A DNA stretch of 64,000 nt from Thiosocius sp963736445. Lineage in GTDB: Bacteria > Pseudomonadota > Gammaproteobacteria > Chromatiales > Chromatiaceae. Position 1 is the first letter of the stretch; every line of letters begins with the position of its first letter. Where the stretch lies: assembly GCA_963736445.1 (NCBI GenBank), contig CAVTOY010000009.1, forward strand, positions 248,001 to 312,000. The letters are read 5' to 3'. The position numbers and the translations under genes are program-made. Shown here piece by piece: positions 45,182 through 53,397 of the stretch. The notes beneath the pieces are model-generated. The model was given only the letters and a program-made list of their open reading frames with translations, searched no databases and was not told where the DNA came from.

Positions 45182-45340
45182 ACCAGTGTTCAAGCTAGAG
45201 CTTGCGTCGGCTCGTTTATTGTAGATAGCCATCGGCCCATTGTTTCTTGCGTCGCCAACGCATCCGAACGGTGAGGTACTATGCCAAGATTGCAAGCTAG
45301 CCACTTAGGGACTTTTGATGCTCGCTGCGCACTTTCGTGC

Positions 45341-45730
45341 TCATCGTTTCCTGTGTTCGGGCAATTTTGTACTCGGGCGTCTCTTATCGAGCACGTGGAA
45401 AAAGCTCAGCAGAGGGTGACGCAGGAGCATACGTGGGCCCGCGTATCGCATCACCGTCCTGACATGGTCTCGTTGCTTCTTGCTGTAGCAATGAACCTCG
45501 CAAAGGTTACAGACCGGCTTCGCCTCTTCAAACGGGCAGTTTCCGAGACGCTGCAGAGCATAGGCGAGCAGATTATCGCAGTCATCGCACAGGCCCTCAT
45601 CCGGTGCGTGGTGGTCGCGACAATAGAGACGCATCATGGCCGAAATCGTCGCTCGCTCGCGTGCAATACGGGGCCCCGGTACTTTGCGAGGCGTCTTCGG
45701 TCGCCTACCGATCTCTTTCGTATCGCTCAT
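45341..45730 (-). CDS. ygbA: nitrous oxide-stimulated promoter family protein (YgbA-like)
   Basis: 129 aa. The conserved core is RATISAMMRLYCRDHH, LCDDCDNLLAYALQRLGNCPF, EEAKPVCNLCEVHCYSKKQRDHVRTVMRYAGPRMLLRHP. Six cysteines in CxxC pairs suggest metal or iron-sulfur binding. E. coli ygbA is induced by NO and helps growth under NO stress. It is convergent with the Dnr-like gene, which supports a place in the NO response. Confidence 0.85.
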   Translation of the reverse strand: MSDTKEIGRRPKTPRKVPGPRIARERATISAMMRLYCRDHHAPDEGLCDDCDNLLAYALQRLGNCPFEEAKPVCNLCEVHCYSKKQRDHVRTVMRYAGPRMLLRHPLLSFFHVLDKRRPSTKLPEHRKR

Positions 45731-46281
45731 CCGACTATCTTAATCACAGAAGCAAGCAGCAGGGAGGTTGACCACCCCCCTGCTATGAGGCGACGATCTT
45801 CCATCCAGCGAGCCGTCGTCTATCCGAAAGAGTGATGCTCCTGGCCAGAAACATCGCTGCGCAGTAACAGGTGAAGCCCGGTACCGATCCAGAGCGGTCA
45901 TTACCTTGGCCGCCGCCCAGGAACCTGGTGACGACCAAATGCGCTACCTCTAACTGCTCTTCCGCGGCAGAAAGCTCTTTGTGCGGCATTGACCGCTGCC
46001 ATTGTGTTCGCCGGACAGCAGTCCGTCCGCATGGCAGGTAAGGAAAGATTAGACCCAGTGATGGACGCAGGACTTGATCAAAATCAAGTCTCAAAGGACA
46101 TCAATCAACGATAGTCAAGTCGGGTCAAATCGGCGGTCGACCTTACGCGCTGCGGACGCAAGGAAGGATTTCCGCCGAACGAAAAGACCGTCCCATCCTT
46201 TCGACACGCTATGAGATAGGGTCGAAAAAGATCGGAAGGCGGCCCGGACCGACAGACATTTATCTGAGGAGTCTACGTAAC
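45731..46281. other. intergenic stretch, 551 bp, with one Fnr/Dnr box
   Basis: A frame at 45783-46094 on the minus strand (103 aa) and one at 45281-45835 on the plus strand look like chance frames. An Fnr/Dnr box lies at 46074. No other feature is seen. Confidence 0.4.
46074..46087. promoter_or_regulatory. Fnr/Dnr box upstream of a cytochrome gene
   Basis: TTGAT-CAAA-ATCAA is a perfect inverted repeat. It is 195 bp before ATG 46282, implying a long leader, or it may serve a transcript not recognised here. Confidence 0.6.
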
Positions 46282-46602
46282 ATGAAGAAAATCGCTCTAA
46301 GCTTTGCTTCTTTGGTGCTTGTTGGAACCGCGGGCTTGGCTAATGCTGGGAACATCGATGCAGGAAAAGCCGTCTACGAATCCAAAGGTTGTGTTGGCTG
46401 TCACGGTGCCAACGGAATCAGTGCTGTGCCGATCTATCCGAATCTTGCTGGCCAGAAGCAACAATATCTAAGTATGGCAATAAAGGCATACAAAGAAGGT
46501 CGTCGCAACAGCACAAACGCAGCTGCGATGAAGCCGATGTCCATGCTGCTGAACGACACCGAAATTGCAGACGTCGCGGCGTACCTGGCGGGGTTGAAAT
46601 GA
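46282..46602 (+). CDS. periplasmic cytochrome c553-type electron carrier
   Basis: 106 aa: signal peptide (MKKIALSFASLVLVGTAGLANA) and one heme site, GCVGCHGANG, with NLAGQKQQYLSMAIKAYKEGRR and MKPMSMLLNDTEIADVAAYLAGLK, the common pattern of short class I cytochromes. It probably carries electrons from the bc1 complex to NirS or NorC. GAGGAG precedes the ATG. It is the last protein gene before the tRNA-Ser and lies inside the island. Confidence 0.85.
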   Translation: MKKIALSFASLVLVGTAGLANAGNIDAGKAVYESKGCVGCHGANGISAVPIYPNLAGQKQQYLSMAIKAYKEGRRNSTNAAAMKPMSMLLNDTEIADVAAYLAGLK

Positions 46603-46848
46603 TCTTGGGCGCTTAGCCTAAACGGTCTCAATTAGTGGTATCTGGCGGGTTACCGCTCACTTCTTTGGGAGTTTCACGAACGCCTCGCAAATCATGTCTG
46701 CATCGTGGCTATCTCCATCGAAGATCGAACCGCCTACTTGCATCGATCATGCGGGCAATTGTTTGAAACAGGTCGGATCACAGACCGTACCGAGGGTTTG
46801 GCGACTGCGAGAAAAGTAACCGTAAATATTTGTTTTTATTATAGAAAT

Positions 46849-46938
46849 TGGCGGAGAGGGAGGGATTCGAACCCTCGTTAGGCGTTAACCTAAACACGAT
46901 TTCGAGTCGTGCGCTTTCAACCACTCAGCCACCTCTCC
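46849..46938 (-). tRNA. tRNA-Ser(CGA)
   Basis: 90 nt on the minus strand, 5' end at 46938. The acceptor stem GGAGAGG pairs with CCTCTCC, and the gene encodes CCA at its 3' end. The anticodon loop CTCGAAA gives anticodon CGA (reads UCG). A long variable arm, as expected for serine, is present, and the T loop is TTCGAAT. Its 3' end is copied at 13442. Confidence 0.93.
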
Positions 46939-47073
46939 TGACTTTTCTGCTGTGTTCAACGCGAAATGCCGAGTCCGGCCACAGATCCGTGTGAATCATC
47001 AGCACACTATCTCTGACCGCCGTGACAAAACCTGGGCTATCCGCCTGCTTCACCGCAAGCGCTGAATATTACC

Positions 47074-48915
47074 TCAACTTAGGACCGTCAGGACATCGCT
47101 GGCGCGCTTGCAATCAACCTTGGTATCGAACGCTACATCGCAGGATTTCGGAAAGTCCTGAGCGACAATCCATACCTGACTGATGTCGTCGCCCAAATCG
47201 GCCAGCGCCTTCAGGGCCCGGCAGGTCCGCTCTTCGTCGAAGAATGCAAAGGGCTCGTCCAGAAAGGCGAACTGTCTGCCCTTTACCGTCCGACTCAGAA
47301 GCTTTTTCGAAAGCGCGAGGCGCAGGGCCAGCATAACCTGACGCTGCGTACCACTGGAGACCTCGTCGAGGTCTATGAAATCGAGTTTCTCGCTGGAGAA
47401 CATCCTTACCCTGAGTTCACTGTCGATCTGCAGATGCTGATAGCGGCCGTCGGTGAACAACGGCAGCATGCGCGCGACCAGATCCTTGATGTCGCGGTTA
47501 AATTGGTTTGCCAGATGGGCGATTGCCGCCTCCAGAAGCTCGATACCTCGCCGGCGGTCGGCGATACGTTCCTGGATGTCCTCGCGTCTGTCGCGAAGAC
47601 CTACCAATACGTCGGACAGATTCATGGCCTCCTGCAGACGAACCCGCTCATTCTCGATCTGTTCATCGAGTGTTTCGATCTGCAATGACAGCCCTGTCCC
47701 GACATGGCCCAACCAGGCCAGCTCGCGCTCGCTGTAGTCGTGGGCCATGCGCGCCGCCGGCTCACCCTGATCGAGCCGTTGGCGCAGCGCCTCGTACTCG
47801 GCATCCTCTGGTCTCGGCGGTGCTTGTGCTAGGTCATCCTCGTCGCCGTCGACGATAGGCTCAATGCCAATCTCGCGGGTACGCGCCAGCACATCACCTA
47901 TCTGACCAGCCTCTGCACGCAGCCGCGCGATGCGACGTTGCAGACTCGCCGCCCGAACCCAAAGCAACAGAGACAGCGCAACCAGCCCCGCTGCCAGATA
48001 ACCGATCCATACCCGCTTAGATACATCCCATTGCGGCAGGTATTTCACCAGCACGTCGTGTGCGGTGGCGGCCAGTGGCGAATCACTTGCGAAGGTCAGC
48101 AGGGCCCATAACGCCGCCGCCGCCAGCGCCAGCAGCGATACGACGACGCGCAGAAAGCTCGCGCGTCCCTTCGCCCCCCGGGCACGGTGAATACTCCTGG
48201 TATTGGTCTCCCAGGTATCCAGACCATGCTGGATCTCTGCCGTCAGCGTAGTGATCTGGTCAAGCTGTTTTGCTGCTTCATGGCGCTCATCCTCCAGTCC
48301 TGCCATCAGGCCTTCTTCGATTCCAAGGGCCTGAATATCCCCCTCGACCGCATACCATTCCGCCTGGATCTCGCCCAGCACTTCCTCGCGCTCGGTAATC
48401 TCGCTGCCGAGACCATGCATCACGTCCTCCAACGGAGCGATCCCGGCCATGATCTTGATTGCATGGCTGTGTGGATGGGGCGTGGTGATCTCACGCTGCG
48501 CGAGGTAAAAGGACTCGACGAATTCGTCGTACGCGTAACCGACGATCTTGAACAAGACATCACCCACGACCGTCACGCCGCGCGCTATCGGGTTCTCCGG
48601 ATCATCGACCAGTGCAAGCTTGGCACTGTGATTGCCATCGCGGTCAAGGAATCGCGACAAGAGATAATGCGTATCCTCAACAGCGAACTCGATGGTTACG
48701 CTGCAGTCGTCTTCGCCCCAGCGCACCACCCTGTGCAGATCTTCCGGTGGGACCGAGAATGTGCGCCCGAACAGCGCAAAGCACAGGGTCTCTCCAATGC
48801 TGCTCTTGCCGGACTCGTTTTGGCCACTGATCGCAATCAGGCCACGTTCGGCGAGATCGATCGACAACTCCGCATACCTGAGTACATTCCTCGCACGAAT
48901 ACTCACGATGATCAT
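47074..48915 (-). CDS. SMC/RecF-like AAA ATPase with a membrane hairpin
   Basis: 613 aa. Walker A is SGQNESGKSSIG near residue 35; the C-terminus has the ABC signature DLDEVSSGTQRQVMLALRLAL and the Walker B FAFLDEPFAFFDEE. Between them lie coiled-coil-like stretches and two hydrophobic segments (FLRVVVSLLALAAAALWALLTFA and IGYLAAGLVALSLLLWV). Unlike SbcC or RecF, the middle is membrane-spanning. The function is unknown; such ATPases act in DNA repair, defence or as envelope-linked machines. The start overlaps the stop of the small partner gene. Confidence 0.8.
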   Translation of the reverse strand: MIIVSIRARNVLRYAELSIDLAERGLIAISGQNESGKSSIGETLCFALFGRTFSVPPEDLHRVVRWGEDDCSVTIEFAVEDTHYLLSRFLDRDGNHSAKLALVDDPENPIARGVTVVGDVLFKIVGYAYDEFVESFYLAQREITTPHPHSHAIKIMAGIAPLEDVMHGLGSEITEREEVLGEIQAEWYAVEGDIQALGIEEGLMAGLEDERHEAAKQLDQITTLTAEIQHGLDTWETNTRSIHRARGAKGRASFLRVVVSLLALAAAALWALLTFASDSPLAATAHDVLVKYLPQWDVSKRVWIGYLAAGLVALSLLLWVRAASLQRRIARLRAEAGQIGDVLARTREIGIEPIVDGDEDDLAQAPPRPEDAEYEALRQRLDQGEPAARMAHDYSERELAWLGHVGTGLSLQIETLDEQIENERVRLQEAMNLSDVLVGLRDRREDIQERIADRRRGIELLEAAIAHLANQFNRDIKDLVARMLPLFTDGRYQHLQIDSELRVRMFSSEKLDFIDLDEVSSGTQRQVMLALRLALSKKLLSRTVKGRQFAFLDEPFAFFDEERTCRALKALADLGDDISQVWIVAQDFPKSCDVAFDTKVDCKRASDVLTVLS

Positions 48916-49109
48916 TAGCGTTCTTCTCGCTCGAGCCGAATCAGCCGATCGATGACCATGTCCTTGGCCTTGCTATAGAGCCCCTCGTCAAATTCCTGCC
49001 CGGAGTTGAGTCGGCGTTCGAACTCCGTCTCGCAAAAGGCAGAAAATTCCTCTGAGGGCGTTTTTGCTCCTGATGACCTCTTGGATCCCAGTGTGCCGCT
49101 CGCTGCCAT
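48915..49109 (-). CDS. small partner of the AAA ATPase, 64 aa
   Basis: Starts at ATG 49109 after GAGGAGGAC. The protein is polar and helical (SEEFSAFCETEFERRLNSGQEF, YSKAKDMVIDRLIRLEREER). Its stop overlaps the ATPase start, so the two are translated together and probably work together. No known family. Confidence 0.65.
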   Translation of the reverse strand: MAASGTLGSKRSSGAKTPSEEFSAFCETEFERRLNSGQEFDEGLYSKAKDMVIDRLIRLEREER

Positions 49110-49190
49110 GGCGTCCTCCTCGCGGGCGCATGTTGTTCAGACACCAGAAGTATAAAGGCATCGCGCGATTTCTCTAGCGGATCGACCCGC

Positions 49191-51008
49191 TCACGATAAC
49201 ACGCGAAAATAGGCGGTCTGTGCGGGCAGATCGACCTCGCGTACGCCGAGGCGCAACGTCTGACCGAGGGAGAAATCGCTCGACAGGCGAATACGGGTAT
49301 CCAGCGCCAGCTCGGGAATCATCACGACGGCCTTACGCTCCTCCAACGCGACCACTACGGCCTCGCCCTCCCAGCTGGGATTGCGCAAGAGATGCACCAG
49401 TTTCCAGTGCAGATTTGACAGCCGTTCCGCGCGCCGGATGGTCGCCCCCGCGCTGTCCAGCGCAGCTGTACGCTGCAGCACCTCGTCCACAGACAACGGC
49501 GGCCTATCGGTGACGAAGGCACGCAGCTGCTGGTGGACAACGAGATCGGCATAGCGGCGCAGGGGGCTGGTCGCGCGCGCGTAGATCTCGAGTCCCAGAC
49601 CGAAGTGCGTGTCGGGTTCCAGCGATACCCGGCTGGGCCTGAACAGACGACGATAAGCATACATCTCAGCCATGCCCTGAGGCTGGCGAATCTCCTCCGG
49701 GCTGGGTTGGGCCACATAGGGGATTCTGACCCCATTTGCGTCCGCAAACCGGGCCGCCGCCTCACCGGCCATCAACATTGCATCTGTGACCATGTCACGG
49801 CTTGCCAACTTCGGCAGCGGTCTGATGACCACCTCCGCGTCGATCAAGCGCACCGAGACCTCCGGCAGGTCGATACGCGCCGCGCCCCGCGCCAGGCGTC
49901 GCGCGCGATAGGCATCAGTTGTCTGACGGATGGCGGCGAACAACGGCTCATTCATGCGCGTATCAATTTCATCATAGCTCGCGCGTTGGACCCGCACCCA
50001 AGACGACACGACCTCGATATCGAAGATCTGCTCACCGTCGAACCGCATGCCAAATGACAACGCCGGCGACTGTTCGGCCAGGCCGAGGCCGAGCCGGTGG
50101 GTAACTGCCATAGGCAGCATGGGATAGACGTTCTCAGGAAGATACAGGTTGGCGCTGCGCTCGCGCGCCGCCTGGTCGAGATGCCCGCCGGGGCGGACCA
50201 GCGCCGCGACATCGGCGATATGCACCCAGAGTCGGTCACCATCGATGCTGATTGCATCGTCTGGATCCTGGTTTCCGACATCATCGATCGCCCAGGCCTC
50301 GAGGTGAGTCAAGTCACGCCGTGGCTCATCCGGCAAGTCCGGGAGGCCGATGTCCACCGGCTCGAGGCGAGCCCCGGCGCGACGTGGCCAGGGGTTCTCA
50401 GCGGCGTTCCAGTAGCCACAGCGCAGCAGGAAACGATGTGCCGCCTCCGGCGTCTCCGGCAGTTCGAAGCTGGTCAGGATGCGACTGTGCTCAGCAGAAC
50501 CCAGCGCTACCCGCTCGACCTCGGCCAGGCGCTTGCGGTCCTGGTCTTCGAGTTCGGTCTGCTCGACCCGCTGCAGAAAATCCGCCCAATCTTGCTCGGC
50601 CCGTTGTTTCGTCGCACGCGCACCACGCTCGTCGGCGACTGCCTGCTCGCTGCGCCGGCGAATCTGCTGGGAGTTGCCCTCGAAATACAGGCCGTCCTGC
50701 AAGACCTCCCAGGCCCCCCACGCCGTTGCCGGGGAATATTCGCCGTATAGGAACTCCGCGAGGTCTGAGAGACTGATTTCTTCGCCCTCCAACAGCTCCC
50801 AGGCCTCCTCAATCGCGGGCTCACCAGGTTCGAGCGCGCCCAGGCTCGCTAAAGGCCCCGGATGCAGCAGAGTCACGTCCTTATCGCGTACCCGCTTCGA
50901 TTTACCGCCCGCCAGCTGGATCTCGATTTTCTCGCCGACGCTGCCGACGATCGCCGGGTGGATCTTATACAGCACCAGGCTGCCAGGGCTTAAAGAGTCA
51001 GACGGCAC
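49191..51008 (-). CDS. RNase II-family exoribonuclease (RNB domain)
   Basis: 605 aa 3'-to-5' exoribonuclease. The RNB core is WAIDDVGNQDPDDAISIDGDRLWVHIADVAALV, with the catalytic DxxxxxDDA aspartates, followed by LYLPENVYPMLP and the C-terminal ATSPLRRYADLVVHQQL motif. The N-terminal 300 residues lack the cold-shock domains of E. coli Rnb and carry a helical HTH-like region, as in the cyanobacterial/proteobacterial single RNB type. The frame opens at 51281 inside ygfZ, but GTG 51008 after CAGGGA is the likely start. Confidence 0.85.
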   Translation of the reverse strand: MPSDSLSPGSLVLYKIHPAIVGSVGEKIEIQLAGGKSKRVRDKDVTLLHPGPLASLGALEPGEPAIEEAWELLEGEEISLSDLAEFLYGEYSPATAWGAWEVLQDGLYFEGNSQQIRRRSEQAVADERGARATKQRAEQDWADFLQRVEQTELEDQDRKRLAEVERVALGSAEHSRILTSFELPETPEAAHRFLLRCGYWNAAENPWPRRAGARLEPVDIGLPDLPDEPRRDLTHLEAWAIDDVGNQDPDDAISIDGDRLWVHIADVAALVRPGGHLDQAARERSANLYLPENVYPMLPMAVTHRLGLGLAEQSPALSFGMRFDGEQIFDIEVVSSWVRVQRASYDEIDTRMNEPLFAAIRQTTDAYRARRLARGAARIDLPEVSVRLIDAEVVIRPLPKLASRDMVTDAMLMAGEAAARFADANGVRIPYVAQPSPEEIRQPQGMAEMYAYRRLFRPSRVSLEPDTHFGLGLEIYARATSPLRRYADLVVHQQLRAFVTDRPPLSVDEVLQRTAALDSAGATIRRAERLSNLHWKLVHLLRNPSWEGEAVVVALEERKAVVMIPELALDTRIRLSSDFSLGQTLRLGVREVDLPAQTAYFRVLS

Positions 51009-51114
51009 AGGAAATCCCTGAGTAAAGCAGATTAATCGGTCGGGCGATTTGTTTATGATACCGCTTACGGCCACCCGGTCAGGCAGCAATTCCACAATCC
51101 ACAGGCGAAACAGC

Positions 51115-52104
51115 ATGAGCACCTGGCAAAAACACGTCACCGAGAGCACGCCCCAGACGACCGACTTCCCGGCATGTGCGATTTCGGACCTTTCGCACTT
51201 CGGCCTAATCCGCGTCAGTGGCGCCGATGCGCGGACCTTTCTCCAGGGCCAGCTGACCAACGATATCCACGGCGTGACCACAGAGCATGCACAGATCAGC
51301 AGCTATTGCAGCCCTAAAGGCCGCATGCTGGGCAGCTTTTGGATTTTTCAGCGCGGCGACGACCTCTTCCTGCAGTTACCGAAGGAGCGGCTCGATGCCG
51401 TGCTCAAGCGCCTGCGCATGTTTGTCCTACGCGCCCAGGTGCTCATCGAGGATGCTAGCGATGCCCTGGCGCGTTTTGGCATCGCAGGCGAATGCGCTGC
51501 CGCGCTGCTGCCGGTAGCGCCGGCCGAGGACAAGGCCAGTATCACGCGCGATGAGATCACGATCATCCGCCTGCCGGGTGACCGCGTGCGGTTCGAGGTC
51601 GTTGGACCAGAGGACCTGCTGACGCCGATCTGGGACCACGCCGCGGCGCAGGCCGTGCCGACCAATGCCGACTTTTGGTCCCTGCTGGACATCCGCGCCG
51701 GGATGCCGAACGTGCTGGAGGAAACCGTCGAGGTGTTCGTACCGCAGATGGCAAATCTGCAGCTGATCGACGGCGTCAGCTTTTCAAAGGGTTGTTATAC
51801 CGGCCAGGAGGTGGTCGCACGGATGCAATACCTCGGCAAGCTGAAACGACGGATGTATCGGGCGCGCATCGAAACCACCGAACGGCCGGCTCCGGGCAGC
51901 GAGGTCTTTGCAGCCAACGGCGATGCCGACACGGCCGTCGGGCGTATCGTCGATGCCGCACCTTCTCCGGACGGTGGATTCGAGGCTCTCGCCGTGCTGC
52001 AGATCAGCAGCGCGGAGGCGGAAGAGCTGCGTTCAGGCGATGCGGCTGGCCCGACCATTGCGTTGCTCGACCTGCCGTATGTATTTCCACCGACCGAGGC
52101 CTGA
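51115..52104 (+). CDS. ygfZ: YgfZ/GcvT-fold iron-sulfur assembly factor
   Basis: 329 aa folate-binding protein of the GcvT fold. The YgfZ signature with the essential cysteine is FSKGCYTGQEVVARMQYLGKLKRRM; FLQGQLTNDIHG and CSPKGRMLGSFWIF are the N-terminal conserved blocks. YgfZ helps build and repair some iron-sulfur enzymes such as MiaB. ATG 51115 is used; the frame opens at 51049. It diverges from the RNase gene with about 106 bp between starts. Confidence 0.9.
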   Translation: MSTWQKHVTESTPQTTDFPACAISDLSHFGLIRVSGADARTFLQGQLTNDIHGVTTEHAQISSYCSPKGRMLGSFWIFQRGDDLFLQLPKERLDAVLKRLRMFVLRAQVLIEDASDALARFGIAGECAAALLPVAPAEDKASITRDEITIIRLPGDRVRFEVVGPEDLLTPIWDHAAAQAVPTNADFWSLLDIRAGMPNVLEETVEVFVPQMANLQLIDGVSFSKGCYTGQEVVARMQYLGKLKRRMYRARIETTERPAPGSEVFAANGDADTAVGRIVDAAPSPDGGFEALAVLQISSAEAEELRSGDAAGPTIALLDLPYVFPPTEA

Positions 52105-52224
52105 TCTATCTGCAGCACCCCCATTGACGGCGCTAGCGATCGCTGTCGCGACCCTTTCGCCCGGCAGTCGCCCCTGCGATAATCGGGCCACCCGGCCACA
52201 GCCCAGATCACCAGGAATGCAGCC

Positions 52225-53391
52225 TTGCCGTCTGCCGCCGACAGCGACGACCACCGTCCGCTGATTGTCCATGTCGTTTTCCGGCTGCAGGTGGGCGGTC
52301 TCGAGAACGGCGTCGTCAATCTGGTCAACCGGCTGCCCGCAGCGAGCTATCGTCACGCCATCGTCTGTCTCAGCGAAGCGACCGACTTCCGTGCACGCAT
52401 CCGGCGTGACGACGTCGTTGTATACGAGATGCACAAGCGACCGGGACAGGACCTCGGCTGCTGGCGGCGCCTGTTCTGGCTGTTCCGCAGGATCAGACCC
52501 TCGCTGGTGCACACCCGTAACATAGGCTGCCTGGAGGCGCAGATCCCGGCCTGGCTTGCACGCGTACCCTGCCGGGTGCATGGTGAGCACGGCTGGGACG
52601 TCAATGATCCAGATGGTAGCAACCGCAATTACCGCTGGCTGCGCCGCCTGCTCAATCCATTGGTGCATCGTTTCATTGCGCTGTCGCTTGAACTCGAGCA
52701 TTACCTGTCACAGCACGTTGGCATCCGGAAACGGAAACTGCGACGCATCTATAACGGGGTGGACGACCAGACTTTCCATCCCGGCCCCAGCGACGCGCTG
52801 CCCGACAGATTTCGAGACGATCATTGCGTCGTATTCGGCACGGTCGGCCGCATGCACGGCGTCAAGGATCAGACCAACCTGTGCCAGGCCTTTATCCATT
52901 TGTGCGCTGAGCACCCGCAGCTGGCCGGGCGGATGCGGCTGGTGATAATCGGTGACGGCCCGTTGCGGCAGGCATGCATAGAGCGGCTGACCGCGGCGGG
53001 ACGCAGCGAACAATCCTGGCTGCCAGGCAAGCGAGACGATATCCCCGCGGTTATGCGTGGCTTCGATGTCTTCGTGCTGCCATCCCAGGCCGAGGGAATC
53101 TCCAATACCATATTGGAGGCCATGGCTACCGGCCTGCCGGTCATTGCGACAGATGTGGGCGGGAACGGCGAGCTCGTTGCTGCCGGCGCAACCGGCGCGC
53201 TGGTGCCGGCAAATGACCCAGCCAGCCTTGGCACGCAGATGGCCACCTATGCCGCGCAACAGGGCCTGCGACGGAAGCACGGTGAGGCGGGTCGCCAGCG
53301 GGTCGCGGAGTGTTTCAGCCTGGCCCACATGTTGCGCGCCTATGCGGACGCATACGACGAACTCTTGGAGGAGCGCGGCCTCGCGCACTGA
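52225..53391 (+). CDS. glycosyltransferase, exosortase-A/PEP-CTERM locus type
   Basis: 388 aa GT4-type (GT-B fold) transferase. HVVFRLQVGGLENGVVNLVNRLP is the donor-side start; VFGTVGRMHGVKDQ, LVIIGDGPL and SQAEGISNTILEAMATGLPVIATDVGGNGELV are the GT4 nucleotide-sugar motifs. This subgroup is usually found in exosortase/EPS loci. The only start in frame is TTG 52225, with AGGA upstream. It is six bp before the asparagine synthase gene, so they form a pair. Confidence 0.8.
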   Translation: MPSAADSDDHRPLIVHVVFRLQVGGLENGVVNLVNRLPAASYRHAIVCLSEATDFRARIRRDDVVVYEMHKRPGQDLGCWRRLFWLFRRIRPSLVHTRNIGCLEAQIPAWLARVPCRVHGEHGWDVNDPDGSNRNYRWLRRLLNPLVHRFIALSLELEHYLSQHVGIRKRKLRRIYNGVDDQTFHPGPSDALPDRFRDDHCVVFGTVGRMHGVKDQTNLCQAFIHLCAEHPQLAGRMRLVIIGDGPLRQACIERLTAAGRSEQSWLPGKRDDIPAVMRGFDVFVLPSQAEGISNTILEAMATGLPVIATDVGGNGELVAAGATGALVPANDPASLGTQMATYAAQQGLRRKHGEAGRQRVAECFSLAHMLRAYADAYDELLEERGLAH

Positions 53392-53397
53392 TCGGGC

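Larger units (their letters stand above)
13442..46938. mobile_element. putative 33.5-kb genomic island at tRNA-Ser
   Basis: The segment is framed by the tRNA-Ser(CGA) gene (46849-46938) and a direct copy of its 3' end (13442-13470). The polarity is right: the island lies on the 3' side of the intact tRNA, and the orphan 3' end is at the other edge. The cargo is accessory: a toxin-antitoxin pair, SNF2 helicase, denitrification and anaerobic nucleotide genes, a Crp/Fnr regulator and a truncated IS21. No integrase is present, so the element, if real, is immobilised or was mobilised in trans. The two copies differ at two bases, so the left one may come from another serine tRNA gene. Confidence 0.5.

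Noticed and set aside
45191..45204. CAAGCT-AG-AGCTTG palindrome after the Dnr-like gene
   Set aside because: No T-run follows, so a terminator is not supported; it may be chance.
45281..45835. 184-aa plus-strand frame
   Set aside because: Lies antisense to the clear YgbA-type gene at 45341-45730 and has no protein-like features.
45783..46094. 103-aa minus-strand frame
   Set aside because: No recognisable family and its start region overlaps an Fnr/Dnr box; probably a chance frame.
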